Source: Nocardioides alkalitolerans DSM 16699 (GTDB lineage: Bacteria; Actinomycetota; Actinomycetes; Propionibacteriales; Nocardioidaceae). Taken from it: a DNA stretch of 64,000 bases. The notes under the pieces were generated by a model. The model had not been told where the DNA came from. It was given only the letters and a program-made list of their open reading frames with translations, and ran no database searches. The stretch's first letter is position 1. Each line of letters begins with the position of its first letter. The position numbers were made by a program, and so were the translations under genes. This document shows positions 53,921 to 62,201 of this stretch, piece after piece. The stretch covers positions 1,316,938 through 1,380,937 of the forward strand of contig NZ_KE384533.1 in assembly GCF_000426525.1 (NCBI RefSeq), read 5' to 3'.

Positions 53921-54391
53921 GTGGATGCTGCTGCCGCTGCTCTGAGGAGCGACCCGCTGGCTCTCGAGGAGCAGGTCTGCTTCGCGCTCTCGGTCGCCTC
54001 GCGCGCGGTCGTCGGTGTCTACCGCCCGCTGCTCGAGCCCCTCGGGCTCACCCACCCGCAGTACCTCGTGATGCTCGCCCTCTGGCAGCACGAGCCGGTC
54101 TCCGGCAAGCGGCTCAGCGAGCTGCTCCGTCTCGACCCGGGCACGCTGTCGCCGCTGCTCAAGCGGCTCGAGGCGGCGGGCTACCTCCGCCGTGAGCGCG
54201 ACCCGGACGACGAGCGCACCCTCGCCGTCGTGCTCACCGACGAGGGGCGGGCCCTGCGGACGGAGGCCGAGAAGATCCCGCCGGCCGTCGTGGAGCGCCT
54301 CGGCATGGGCCTTGACGAGCTGCGCGACCTCCAGGCCGCCCTCACGCGCGTCATCGCGCAGACGGGATCGGTCGCCGAGCGCGTGCAGTAG
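53921..54391 (+). CDS. ohrR: MarR/OhrR-family redox-sensing regulator
   Basis: 156 residues with a GTG start. The N-terminal EEQVCFALSVASRAVVGVYR contains C20 at the place of the peroxide-sensing Cys of OhrR, followed by PQYLVMLALW and the winged helix with GKRLSELLRLDPGTLSPLLK. OhrR represses the organic hydroperoxide reductase gene ohr until its Cys is oxidised. No ohr gene is adjacent, so here it may control the divergent membrane protein. The A/T-containing 22-bp gap includes AAGCAATGCT, a weak dyad. Its stop codon lies inside a copy of the 20-bp repeat. Confidence 0.78.
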   Translation: MDAAAAALRSDPLALEEQVCFALSVASRAVVGVYRPLLEPLGLTHPQYLVMLALWQHEPVSGKRLSELLRLDPGTLSPLLKRLEAAGYLRRERDPDDERTLAVVLTDEGRALRTEAEKIPPAVVERLGMGLDELRDLQAALTRVIAQTGSVAERVQ

Positions 54392-54435
54392 CGACAGCTC
54401 GGCACGTCTCAGGCGTGCAGACGCGACAGCTCGGC
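54384..54435. repeat. Two 20-bp repeat units bridging two convergent gene ends (locus D)
   Basis: Minus-oriented copies at 54384-54403 (TGCAGTAGCGACAGCTCGGC) and 54416-54435 (TGCAGACGCGACAGCTCGGC) are 32 bp apart. The first contains the OhrR-like stop codon TAG. The second encodes the final residues AELSRLHA of the convergent glycosyltransferase. Confidence 0.9.
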
Positions 54436-55524
54436 GTAGAACGCGACGTGCCGCAGCGCCGCCGCCTCCCAGGTGTACGACCGGGCCAGCTCCCGACCGC
54501 GCTCCGCCCCGTCCGCCACCCCGCCGAGCGCGGCGCCCAGCTGGACGGCGAACGCGGCGGGGCTGTCGCCGTACCGGACGGCCTCGCCGAAGACCTCCCG
54601 CAGCACGGGCAGGTCGCGCGCGACGACGGGGACGCCGGCGGCGAGGGCCTCCATCGCGGCCAGGCCGAAGCCCTCCTTCGTCGACGTGAACCCGAGCACC
54701 GCGGCCTGCGCGACGAGGCTCGGCAGGGCGGGGTCGTCGACGGGTCCGAGCACGACCGGTTCGACGCCCAGCTCGCGGGCGCGGGCGTCGAAGGCGGTCC
54801 GGTAGTCGCGGTAGTCGAAGAGCGTCTCGCCGCCGCCGACCACGAGCCTCAGGTCGGCGTGCGCCGGGTCGGCCCGCAGCAGCGCGAACGCCTCGAGCAG
54901 GTCGATCGTGCCCTTGCGGGGCTCGATGCCGCCGAGCGCGAGCACGTAGCGGCCGAGGCGGTCCGCCCAGGCCGCGCGCCCCTCGACGTCCCGGGCCCCC
55001 GCCTCGAACCGCGGCGCGTCGACGCCGTTCGGGATCACCGTCGGCGCGCGTCCCCAGCCCGCCGCCACCTCTGCGGCGACGGCCGCCGAGACGCAGACGA
55101 GCCCGTCGGGCTCCGCCACCGCCCGGTCGTGGCAGGCCGCGAGCTCAGGGGTCGTGAACCGGTCGAGGTGGTGCACGGTGCGCAGGCAGGGCAGCGCGGC
55201 GTTGGCGGAGATGCAGTCCTGGGCGTGCACGACGTCGTACGCCCCGCGCTCCTGCGCGAACGCCTCCCGCAGCACCGCGATCGACCGCACGATGCGCCCG
55301 CCGACGGTCTCGTCGTCGCGGGCCTCGAACGGCACCGCCCGCACGCCGACCCGCGGGTCCACGGAGCGGAAGAACGTGGTGTCGCCGCCGCGCCCGAGCG
55401 TCCACACGTCGACGGACGTGACCCCGCCGGCCGGGCCGAGGGCCGCGAGCGCCTCCGCGAGGGCGAGCGTGTGCACCACGCCGCCGCGGGGCTTCGTCGA
55501 GTAGGTGAGCAGCGCGATCCGCAC
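54409..55524 (-). CDS. MSMEG_0565-family glycosyltransferase (Nit1C cluster)
   Basis: 371 residues, GT-B fold. The N-terminus MRIALLTYSTKPRGGVVHTL and segments HAQDCISANAALPCLRTVHH, PNGVDAPRF, LGGIEPRKGTIDLLEAFALL and FTSTKEGFGLAAMEALAAGV match the glycosyltransferases named after MSMEG_0565, which occur only in nitrogen-starvation (Nit1C-like) clusters. It suggests that the cluster's product is glycosylated. It is the last gene of the operon, 3 bp after the nitrilase-like pseudoenzyme. Its C-terminal AELSRLHA is encoded by the 20-bp repeat. Confidence 0.88.
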   Translation of the reverse strand: MRIALLTYSTKPRGGVVHTLALAEALAALGPAGGVTSVDVWTLGRGGDTTFFRSVDPRVGVRAVPFEARDDETVGGRIVRSIAVLREAFAQERGAYDVVHAQDCISANAALPCLRTVHHLDRFTTPELAACHDRAVAEPDGLVCVSAAVAAEVAAGWGRAPTVIPNGVDAPRFEAGARDVEGRAAWADRLGRYVLALGGIEPRKGTIDLLEAFALLRADPAHADLRLVVGGGETLFDYRDYRTAFDARARELGVEPVVLGPVDDPALPSLVAQAAVLGFTSTKEGFGLAAMEALAAGVPVVARDLPVLREVFGEAVRYGDSPAAFAVQLGAALGGVADGAERGRELARSYTWEAAALRHVAFYAELSRLHA

Positions 55525-55527
55525 GCC

Positions 55528-56421
55528 TCAGCTCCTCTCGGCCGGGGCGACCAGGCCGTCGGGCGCGCAGTCGACCGCCCGCAGCGCGGTGTACGCCGCC
55601 GGCGTGCGCTCCTGGAGGTGGTGCAGCAGCCGCCGGGCCCGGGCGACCTCGAGCGCGACGTCGATCTCCGTGATCGCGAGCCCGCCCTTCGACGACGTCC
55701 GCGCCAGCACGTCTCCGCCGGGCCCGACCACCTTCGCCTGGCCGAGGAACCGCAGCCCGCCCATCACGCCGGTCTGGTTCGACGACACCCACACGACCTG
55801 GTTCTCGGCGGCGCGGGCGGCGTCGTACAGGTCGAAGAGGCGGGACTGGCGGTCCTGCGGCAGCCGGGAGGCGCGGTCGGTGACGCTGGCCGGCCACGCC
55901 GAGAGGCAGGCCAGCACCGTCGCCCCGTCGAGCGCGAGCGACCGCGCGGCCTCGGGGAAGGTCTTGTCGTAGTCGATGAGCATCCCGAGCCGCCCCACGG
56001 GGGTGTCGAACGCCTCGAACCGGTCGCCCGCGGCGTAGACGAGGGACTCGCCCGCCGGCTGGTGCACCTTGCGGTGCCGCCCCAGCACGCCGTCGCCGCT
56101 CACGGCCAGCGCGGTGTTGTAGAGCCGCGGCACGCCGTCGACGACCTCCTCCTCGGCGTAGCCGAAGCAGACGACCATCTCGCCGGCCATCGCGACGATG
56201 CGCTGGATCTCGTACGACGTCTCGGTCAGCGCGGGCGGGAGGGCGAGGGGGTCGGGGTGACGCAGGTCGGAGAGGTAGCCGCCGAGGGTGGCGTCCGGCA
56301 GCACCAGCAGCCCCGCGCCCGCGGCCCGGGCGTCGCCCACGATGCCCTCGACCTTGGCGAGGGCACGCGTCAGGTCGCGCCCGAAGTGGGCGGCGGCGGC
56401 GGCGATGCGGAGCGCGGGCAC
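55528..56421 (-). CDS. Nitrilase-like protein lacking catalytic Cys and Glu (probable pseudoenzyme)
   Basis: 297 residues, clearly paralogous to the nitrilase at 58090-59034 in the same operon (shared LGGYLS, HRKVHQP-GES, YDK-FPEAAR, AENQVVWV-SNQ-G, AKVVGPGGDVLA). The family Glu is Asp43 (VLPDATLGGYL against ALPEACLGGYL) and the nucleophilic Cys is Asp150 (MLIDYDKTFPE against ALICYDKAFPE). Lys118 is kept. The Cys-to-Asp change removes the thioester-forming nucleophile, so hydrolysis is unlikely, yet the fold and length are intact. It may bind the substrate or partner with the active paralogue. It lies 18 bp after the flavoprotein gene and 3 bp before the glycosyltransferase. Confidence 0.88.
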   Translation of the reverse strand: MPALRIAAAAAHFGRDLTRALAKVEGIVGDARAAGAGLLVLPDATLGGYLSDLRHPDPLALPPALTETSYEIQRIVAMAGEMVVCFGYAEEEVVDGVPRLYNTALAVSGDGVLGRHRKVHQPAGESLVYAAGDRFEAFDTPVGRLGMLIDYDKTFPEAARSLALDGATVLACLSAWPASVTDRASRLPQDRQSRLFDLYDAARAAENQVVWVSSNQTGVMGGLRFLGQAKVVGPGGDVLARTSSKGGLAITEIDVALEVARARRLLHHLQERTPAAYTALRAVDCAPDGLVAPAERS

Positions 56422-56439
56422 GGCGGGAACCTACCGATC

Positions 56440-57798
56440 TCAGGCCCGCGTCGTGGCGGCGGAGGGCGCGGTGGAGGGCGCGGCGGCGTACGGACCCGGT
56501 GACACCCGCCGGGCCAGCTCGGCGGCCGGGAGCGTGTCGTGCGTCGGGCGGCCCGTGATGCAGCCCGCGACGTGCTCGGCGTCGGCGGCGATGCCGAGGA
56601 AGCGCCCGGAGCCCCACGTGTGCAGCCACGGCAGCCCGAGGAAGTAGAGCCCGGGCACGCCGGTGACGCCGCGCGTGTGGGTGGGACGGCCGGTGCCGTC
56701 GAACACGCCCACGCGCACCCAGCGGTAGTCGGGCCGGTAGCCGATCGCCCAGACCACCGAGGTGACGCCCGCGGCGGCCAGGTCGAGCTCGAGCGGGTCG
56801 GCCTCGGGGGTCCACCCGGGCTCGTACGGCGTGCCGGGCGGCGCGTCGATGCCCTCGCGCTCGATGAAGCGGTCGATGTCGCGGCAGATCGAGGTGTAGA
56901 CGGCGTCGGCGTCGTCGAGGGCCGCGGTGAGCGTCGGCAGGAACGTCAGCGTCGTGCCCGACCCGCCGGCGAGCATGCCGTAGAGGCCCATGCCCTCGGC
57001 GGCGAAGCGGCGCAGGTCGATGTCGCGGCCCCCGTCGCGGCCGGTGACGTAGTGGTTGGTCTTCTCGCGGGCGGCCACGCCACCGGGGTACTGCGCGACG
57101 GCGGTGTCGTAGAGACCCATCTCGGCGAGCCACGTCATCACGTCGCGCCCGCGGTGGAAGCGGGCGACGCGCGGGGCGTCCCCGAGCGCGAGGTGCACCT
57201 GCCGGCCCTCGAGGTGGAGGTCCTCGGCGATCTGGGCGCCCGACTGCCCGGACCCCACCACCAGGACGCCGCCCTCGGGCAGCGCCGTGGCGTTGCGGTA
57301 GTCGGCCGAGTGCACCTGGGTGATCGACGCGTCCAGCGCGGGTGCCCACGGCGGCACGATCGGGTGGTGGTAGCCGCCGGTCGCCACCACGACGTGGTCG
57401 GCCTCCCACGTCTCGGGGCCCTCGGGCCCGACCGCGTCGACGACGAACCCGCCGCCCTCGCGCTCGGTCAGGGCGGTCACCGTCGTCCGCTCGCGCAGCG
57501 GGGCGCCGAACGACCCGGCGTACCCGGCGAGCCACGCGACGACCTCGTCGCGGGTCATGAAGCCGTCGGGGTCGGGGCCGTCGTACGCCCAGCCCGGCAG
57601 CCGGCACTGCCAGTTGGGCGTGACGAGGGTGAAGCTGTCCCAGCGCGTGTCGGCCCACTCGTGGGCCGCGGTGCCGGCCTCGAGCACGACGTGGTCGACG
57701 CCGTCGCGCACGAGGTGCCAGCTGGTCGACAGACCGGCCTGGCCACCCCCGACCACGACGACGGAGGTCCGGTGACGGGCGGGGGCGGCGGAGGTCAT
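56440..57798 (-). CDS. MSMEG_0569-family flavin-dependent oxidoreductase (Nit1C cluster)
   Basis: 452 residues from ATG 57798. A flavin monooxygenase-like fold has FAD motif VVVGGGQAGLSTSWHLVRDG, followed by WDSFTLVTPNWQCRLPGWAY and a second nucleotide site VLVVGSGQSGAQIAEDLHLE, then TSVVWAIGYRPDYRWV. This pattern is that of the MSMEG_0569/NitG flavoproteins found in every Nit1C cluster; they resemble N- or S-oxygenating monooxygenases. It probably oxidises the nitrogenous intermediate made by the other enzymes. It overlaps the MSMEG_0570-like gene by 4 bp. Confidence 0.9.
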   Translation of the reverse strand: MTSAAPARHRTSVVVVGGGQAGLSTSWHLVRDGVDHVVLEAGTAAHEWADTRWDSFTLVTPNWQCRLPGWAYDGPDPDGFMTRDEVVAWLAGYAGSFGAPLRERTTVTALTEREGGGFVVDAVGPEGPETWEADHVVVATGGYHHPIVPPWAPALDASITQVHSADYRNATALPEGGVLVVGSGQSGAQIAEDLHLEGRQVHLALGDAPRVARFHRGRDVMTWLAEMGLYDTAVAQYPGGVAAREKTNHYVTGRDGGRDIDLRRFAAEGMGLYGMLAGGSGTTLTFLPTLTAALDDADAVYTSICRDIDRFIEREGIDAPPGTPYEPGWTPEADPLELDLAAAGVTSVVWAIGYRPDYRWVRVGVFDGTGRPTHTRGVTGVPGLYFLGLPWLHTWGSGRFLGIAADAEHVAGCITGRPTHDTLPAAELARRVSPGPYAAAPSTAPSAATTRA

Positions 57799-58097
57799 GC
57801 GGGCTCCTGGGGCAGCGGGGGGTGGAGGCGGAGCACCTCGACGCGGGCGTCCGGCGCGAACGCGCGGACCCGGGTGTCGATGCGCTCCAGCGAGGCGGCG
57901 GACGCGGTGCACGCGAAGCCGTACGACGCGCGCACGCGCTCGCTGGCCAGGTGCAGCGCCGTCGCGGCTCGTTCGCGGAAGTCGGCCACGGTGTAGGCCG
58001 CTCCCGCGTCGAGGTGGTCGTGCACGACGAGCGAGGGGGAGTAGCAGTCCTGCACGGCCCCGTCGGGCCAGCGGACGGTGAACGTCATCTCAGGCAC
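57795..58097 (-). CDS. MSMEG_0570-family nitrogen starvation response protein
   Basis: 100 residues with a GTG start at 58097 (an ATG at 58088 is possible; MPEMTFTVRWPDG is the family N-terminus). Recognisable segments are CYSPSLVVHDHLDAGAAYTV and LASERVRASYGFACTASAAS. The family is restricted to nitrogen-starvation clusters and its biochemical role is unknown; it is small and soluble and may be an accessory subunit. It overlaps genes on both sides (8 bp with the nitrilase, 4 bp with the flavoprotein), suggesting tight co-translation. Confidence 0.88.
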   Translation of the reverse strand: MPEMTFTVRWPDGAVQDCYSPSLVVHDHLDAGAAYTVADFRERAATALHLASERVRASYGFACTASAASLERIDTRVRAFAPDARVEVLRLHPPLPQEPA

Positions 58098-59034
58098 GGG
58101 CGGCCTCCGCCATCACCGGGTGCAGGGCGCGGGCGGGTACGGCGGTCGCGAGCGCCGCCGGGTAGGTCTCGGGCCGGCGGTCGCGCAGGTGGAACATCGC
58201 GCGGCGGGCCGTCTCGAGGGCGCCGCCCACGTCGAGTCGGGCGACGGCCATGCCGGCGTCGAGACCGGTGCTGGCGAGCACGTCGCCGCCGGGCCCGACG
58301 ACCTTGGCGTGGGCCACGAACCGCAGCGTCCCGAAGGTGCCCTGCTGGTTGGAGGCGACCCAGACGACCTGGTTCTCCAGCGCGCGGGCCTGGTCGAAGA
58401 GGTTGAACCGGGTGAGCCAGCGGTCCTCGGCGAGCGAGGCGCTGCCGCCCGTGCGCGACCCGGGCCAGGCCGAGATGCAGGCGACGATGTCGGCGCCGTC
58501 GACGGCCAGCGCGCGGGCCGCCTCGGGGAACGCCTTGTCGTAGCAGATGAGCGCCCCCACCCGACCGGCCGGCGTGTCCACGGCCGTGAAGGTGTCGCCG
58601 GCGGAGTAGAAGAGGCTCTCGCCGAGCGGCTGGTGCACCTTGCGGTGCGCCCCCAGCACGCCGTCGCCGCTGACGATCGCGGCGGTGTTGTAGCGCTCCG
58701 CGCCGTCGGACTCGCAGAGCCCGACCACGACCGTCATGTCGCCGGCGACCTCCGCGACCCGGCGCAGCTCGGGACCGTCGAGGTCCATCACCGGTGGCAG
58801 GTCCTCGGGCTGCTCGTCGTGGCTGCCGTCGCGTCCGCGGCCGAGCACGGAGAGGTAGCCGCCGAGGCAGGCCTCGGGCAGCGCGAGCAGAGAGACGCCC
58901 TGGGCGCGGGCCTCGTCGACGTACGACGCGATCTGAGCGAGGTTCTGCTCGACGTCGCGTCCGAAGCCGGCGCAGACGGCGGCGACGGCCTGGGTGTCGG
59001 ACGATCCGGGGTGCGCGGGGGCGGGGGTGCTCAT
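58090..59034 (-). CDS. Nitrilase of the Nit1C cluster (carbon-nitrogen hydrolase)
   Basis: 314 residues with an intact triad: E54 (ALPEACLGGYL), K132 (AHRKVHQPLGE) and C164 (ALICYDKAFPE). It belongs to the nitrilase superfamily branch linked to Nit1C clusters (Sll0784/NitC type). In Pseudomonas the Nit1C cluster has been tied to growth on cyanide as nitrogen source; the physiological substrate in most bacteria is unknown. It overlaps the GNAT/AIR-synthase gene by 4 bp (ATGA). The paralogue 1.7 kb downstream has lost the catalytic residues. Confidence 0.9.
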   Translation of the reverse strand: MSTPAPAHPGSSDTQAVAAVCAGFGRDVEQNLAQIASYVDEARAQGVSLLALPEACLGGYLSVLGRGRDGSHDEQPEDLPPVMDLDGPELRRVAEVAGDMTVVVGLCESDGAERYNTAAIVSGDGVLGAHRKVHQPLGESLFYSAGDTFTAVDTPAGRVGALICYDKAFPEAARALAVDGADIVACISAWPGSRTGGSASLAEDRWLTRFNLFDQARALENQVVWVASNQQGTFGTLRFVAHAKVVGPGGDVLASTGLDAGMAVARLDVGGALETARRAMFHLRDRRPETYPAALATAVPARALHPVMAEAARA

Positions 59035-60509
59035 GCGGGTCCCATTCCTGTGACGGTGTGGCGGATGGCCTCGGTGACCACGCCGTCGGGCCAGCGCAGG
59101 CCCACCCCGGCGCCCTCGACGAGGGTGCCGGTGACGGCGGTCGTGAGGTGCCCGAGGTCGTCGGGCAGGGCGGGTGCGGCGGGGGTGTGCGGCGCCTCGG
59201 CGGTGATCATCGCGAAGCCGGGGAAGCAGGTGAGCCAGTCGCCGGTGCGGGCACCGGCGGGCGTGGGGATCGCGGCGACGTCGAGCACGGCGCGGCAGCC
59301 GCCGGCCTCGGCGAGCATGCCGGTGGTGCCGACGAGCCCGCTCATGGAGACGTCCTTCGCGGCGGTGGGGGCGAGGGCCGGCACGAGACCGGCCTGCGCC
59401 CGCAGCTGGGCAGGGGTGCGGCGGGAGGTGGAGTCCCACTGCGCGCCCGTGTAGCCGGGCCGCCAGTCGCCGCCGAGGTCGGCGGTCAGGCGGAGGCGGT
59501 CCCCGGGACGGCCGCCTCCACCCGGCACCGGTCGCGCCGTGCGCCCGAGCGCGGTGACCGAGAGCGCCGCCGGCACCCCGAGCTGGGTGTGGCCGCCGAG
59601 CACCGCGACGCCCCAGGCCTGCGCGGCCTCGGTCAGCCCGCGGAGCACGCGGCGGGCGAAGGAGGCGTCGCGGGCCGCGACCGCGTCGAGCAGGCCCACC
59701 GGGGCGGCGCCCATCGCGGCGAGGTCGTTGACGTTCACGAGCACCGAGCACCAGCCCGCCCACTCGGGGTCGCGCTCGACCATCGACGGCAGGATCGCGT
59801 CGCAGGCGGCGACGAGGTCGCTGCCCGGCACCGGGGCACCGTCGTCGCCGACGAACCCGGCGGGCACGCCGGTCGCGAGCTCGCCGAGCAGGCCGCCGAG
59901 CGCTGCCTTCGTGGCGTCGGCGAGGCGCTGGACGCGGTCGAGCGGCCAGTCCATCACCACGTGCGGCTGCCCGTGCGCCGACACCGAGGCGCGGGTGCGC
60001 CACCCGAGGCGACGGAAGAGCCGCTCGTTGCCGGCCTGCACGACGGCGTCGAAGCGCAGCGCCCCGGCGGCCTCGGCCCGGGCGCACGCCGCCCGCACGA
60101 GCGCCGGGCCGATGCCCTGCGTGGTGCGGGCGTCGGCGGCCACGGCGAGCCGGCCGCCGCGCCACCACCCGAGGTCCGTGGCGGGCGGGGTGCCGTCGGC
60201 GTCGGGCGCGGGGTGCAGCCGCACGCCGCCGAGCACCGCGCCGTCCGCGCTGGCCCGGGCGAGCAACACGACGGTGCGCGGGTCGTCGTCGACGAGGTCG
60301 GTGTCGCTGACGGCGAAGAGGCGCTGCTCCGTGACGAACACGTCGTGCCGCAGCCGGCGGTAGGCCGCGAGGTCGGCCGGGGTGGTGGCCTCGGCCACGA
60401 CGTACGGCGCGGGCCGCCCGGCCGGGTCGCCGGGGCCGGCCGGGGTGCCGGGGTCGCCGGCGGGGCGGGTGGTGCGCAGCCCGGTGAGCACGTGGGCGTC
60501 GAGCGTCAT
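59031..60509 (-). CDS. Fused GNAT acetyltransferase and AIR synthase-like protein (MSMEG_0567 / Sll0786-Sll0787 family)
   Basis: 492 residues from ATG 60509. Residues about 40-195 are a GNAT domain (LRHDVFVTEQRLF, GWWRGGRLAVAADARTTQGI, FRRLGWRTRASVSAHGQPHV), like Sll0786. Residues about 200-490 are a PurM/AIR synthase-like domain (GWCSVLVNVNDLAAMGAAPV, GVAVLGGHTQLGVPAALSVT, AKDVSMSGLVGTTGML), like Sll0787, which uses ATP to activate an amide or carboxyl. The two are separate genes in cyanobacteria and proteobacteria but fused in actinobacteria. It lies 2 bp after the radical SAM gene. Confidence 0.9.
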   Translation of the reverse strand: MTLDAHVLTGLRTTRPAGDPGTPAGPGDPAGRPAPYVVAEATTPADLAAYRRLRHDVFVTEQRLFAVSDTDLVDDDPRTVVLLARASADGAVLGGVRLHPAPDADGTPPATDLGWWRGGRLAVAADARTTQGIGPALVRAACARAEAAGALRFDAVVQAGNERLFRRLGWRTRASVSAHGQPHVVMDWPLDRVQRLADATKAALGGLLGELATGVPAGFVGDDGAPVPGSDLVAACDAILPSMVERDPEWAGWCSVLVNVNDLAAMGAAPVGLLDAVAARDASFARRVLRGLTEAAQAWGVAVLGGHTQLGVPAALSVTALGRTARPVPGGGGRPGDRLRLTADLGGDWRPGYTGAQWDSTSRRTPAQLRAQAGLVPALAPTAAKDVSMSGLVGTTGMLAEAGGCRAVLDVAAIPTPAGARTGDWLTCFPGFAMITAEAPHTPAAPALPDDLGHLTTAVTGTLVEGAGVGLRWPDGVVTEAIRHTVTGMGPA

Positions 60510-60511
60510 GG

Positions 60512-61582
60512 TCAGGCCCCTTCGCAGGAGAGCGCCGAGCAGGCGCCGCAGGCGGCGCAGCCCGCGGACTGGGAGGCGCCGGTCATGCCGGCCGCGCGGA
60601 GCGCCGCGGCGACGCGGGTGGTGACGGACCCGAGCACGCGCGGGTCCGGGGCGGGCACGTGGTCGACGTCGGTGGCGAGGGTGCCGGCGAGCGGGCGGAA
60701 CGGCACGACGAACGGGTAGACGCCCATCGCGATGAGCTCCTCGACGCCCGCGACGAGCTCGTCGGGGTCCTCGCCGAGCCCGACGAGCAGGTACGTCGAC
60801 ACCTCGTTCCAGCCGAAGACGCGGACGGCCTCCGCCCACGCCGCGCGGTACTCGCTCATCGGCACGGAGCCCTTGCCGGGCATCCACCGGGCGCGCACGT
60901 CGTCGTCGAGGGACTCGACGTGGATGCCGATCGAGCGGGCGCCCGCGTCGTACAGCTCCTGGATCGTCGCCAGGTCGCCGGGCGGCTCGCACTGCACCTG
61001 GACGGGCAGGTCGGGCAGCACCTCGCGGACGGCCCGCACGCAGCGGGCGAGGTGGGTGGCGCCGCGGTCGCGGCCGTTGGAGGTGCCGGTCGTCATCACC
61101 ATCTGCGTGATGCCGTCGAGCTCGTACGCCGCCAGCGCGACCTCGGCGATCTGGGCCGGGCTCTTCACCGCGACGGTGGCCCCGGCGCGCAGCGACTCCT
61201 CGATGGCGCAGAAGCGGCAGCGCTGGTCCTCGTCGTACCGCACGCAGGTCTGCACGACCGTCGTGGCGAGCACGTTGGAGGAGTGGAGGCGCGCGATCTT
61301 CTCGTACGGCACGCCGTCGGCAGTGGAGCGGTCGTAGAACCTCGGGCGCCGGACGGCCTCGACGCCGAGGCCGGTGTCGGCCCCGTCGAGGAGGAGCTTG
61401 CCGCCGCGCACCGAGTAGGGGCTGCGGGGGTTGAGGGGGATGGCCGCACCGACCCCGTCGAGGAGGACGTGCCCGTCGTCGCTCGGGCCGGCGCCGGACC
61501 GGCGCGAGACCGGGGCGTCGAGCAGCCGGATGCCCTGGATGGCGACGTCCACCCGGGTGGAGGAGGGGGTCGGTGCGGTCAT
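60512..61582 (-). CDS. MSMEG_0568-family radical SAM protein (Nit1C cluster)
   Basis: 356 residues. The presumed radical SAM cluster cysteines are C113, C122 and C125 in TCVRYDEDQRCRFC, a C-x8-C-x2-C spacing rather than the usual C-x3-C-x2-C. Barrel motifs follow (ITQMVMTTGTSNGRDRGATH, VQCEPPGDLATIQEL, GIHVESLDD). Four further cysteines at the C-terminus (C342, C345, C348, C353) could bind a second cluster. Homologues are NitD/Sll0785. It would generate a 5'-deoxyadenosyl radical or use SAM otherwise; the reaction is not established. Confidence 0.88.
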   Translation of the reverse strand: MTAPTPSSTRVDVAIQGIRLLDAPVSRRSGAGPSDDGHVLLDGVGAAIPLNPRSPYSVRGGKLLLDGADTGLGVEAVRRPRFYDRSTADGVPYEKIARLHSSNVLATTVVQTCVRYDEDQRCRFCAIEESLRAGATVAVKSPAQIAEVALAAYELDGITQMVMTTGTSNGRDRGATHLARCVRAVREVLPDLPVQVQCEPPGDLATIQELYDAGARSIGIHVESLDDDVRARWMPGKGSVPMSEYRAAWAEAVRVFGWNEVSTYLLVGLGEDPDELVAGVEELIAMGVYPFVVPFRPLAGTLATDVDHVPAPDPRVLGSVTTRVAAALRAAGMTGASQSAGCAACGACSALSCEGA

Positions 61583-61592
61583 GTCCGTGGCC

Positions 61593-62117
61593 TCAGAGGT
61601 TGTAGACGGAGTTGATGATGGCGCCCTTGTTGGCGTAGTGGATGACGGCGTCCTGCACGTCGAGCGGGTGCGCCGGGATGACGCCCTCGATGAGGTCCTC
61701 CTCGCGGCTGCCGTGCAGCGCCAGGCCGAAGCGGCAGCAGAAGACGGTGCCGCCCTCCTTCACGAACGTCTTGATCGAGTCGTTCATGTTCTGGTTGCCG
61801 GGGAAGGCGACGTCGCCGGTGGTGGGGAAGCCGCGGGTGTCGACGCACGCCAGCGCGCCGGGGCCGTAGAAGTAGATCGCCGACTCGAAGCCCTTGCGCA
61901 GCGCCCGGGTGGCCTGGAGCACCGCGACGAAGCTGACGGAGCTCTCGTGCGGGATGCCGTGCACGAGGGTGAGGTAGCTCTGGCCCTCGGTGGCCTGGTA
62001 GTCCGGGAAGATCTTGGTCGATCCGTAGAGGTTGGTCCCCTTGGCCTGCGAGGGGTGCGGGATCTCCGAGACGGACTTCTCGATGTTCGCCATGATCTCG
62101 TCGTCGAACGCGGGCAT
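61593..62117 (-). CDS. MSMEG_0572/Sll0783-family nitrogen starvation response protein
   Basis: 174 residues. Clear family segments are KGTNLYGSTKIFPDYQATEG, QSYLTLVHGIPHESSVSFVA and GGTVFCCRFGLALHGSREED. The fold resembles DsrE-like small alpha/beta proteins. In Synechocystis, sll0783 is strongly induced on nitrogen starvation, and its loss has been linked to impaired polyhydroxybutyrate accumulation (recalled from literature). The biochemical role is unknown. It begins the conserved core of the operon, 10 bp before the radical SAM gene. Confidence 0.9.
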   Translation of the reverse strand: MPAFDDEIMANIEKSVSEIPHPSQAKGTNLYGSTKIFPDYQATEGQSYLTLVHGIPHESSVSFVAVLQATRALRKGFESAIYFYGPGALACVDTRGFPTTGDVAFPGNQNMNDSIKTFVKEGGTVFCCRFGLALHGSREEDLIEGVIPAHPLDVQDAVIHYANKGAIINSVYNL

Positions 62118-62201
62118 CGCTTCTCCTGAGGGTGTGGGTGCTGCGGTGGGTCGTGCTCGGGTGTGGGGCTCGGGGGTCGTGCGGGTGGGAGGGGTGGCGG
62201 G

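Noticed and set aside
55528..56421. Second functional nitrilase
   Set aside because: The nucleophilic Cys and the family Glu are both Asp in the read sequence, so normal catalysis is not supported.
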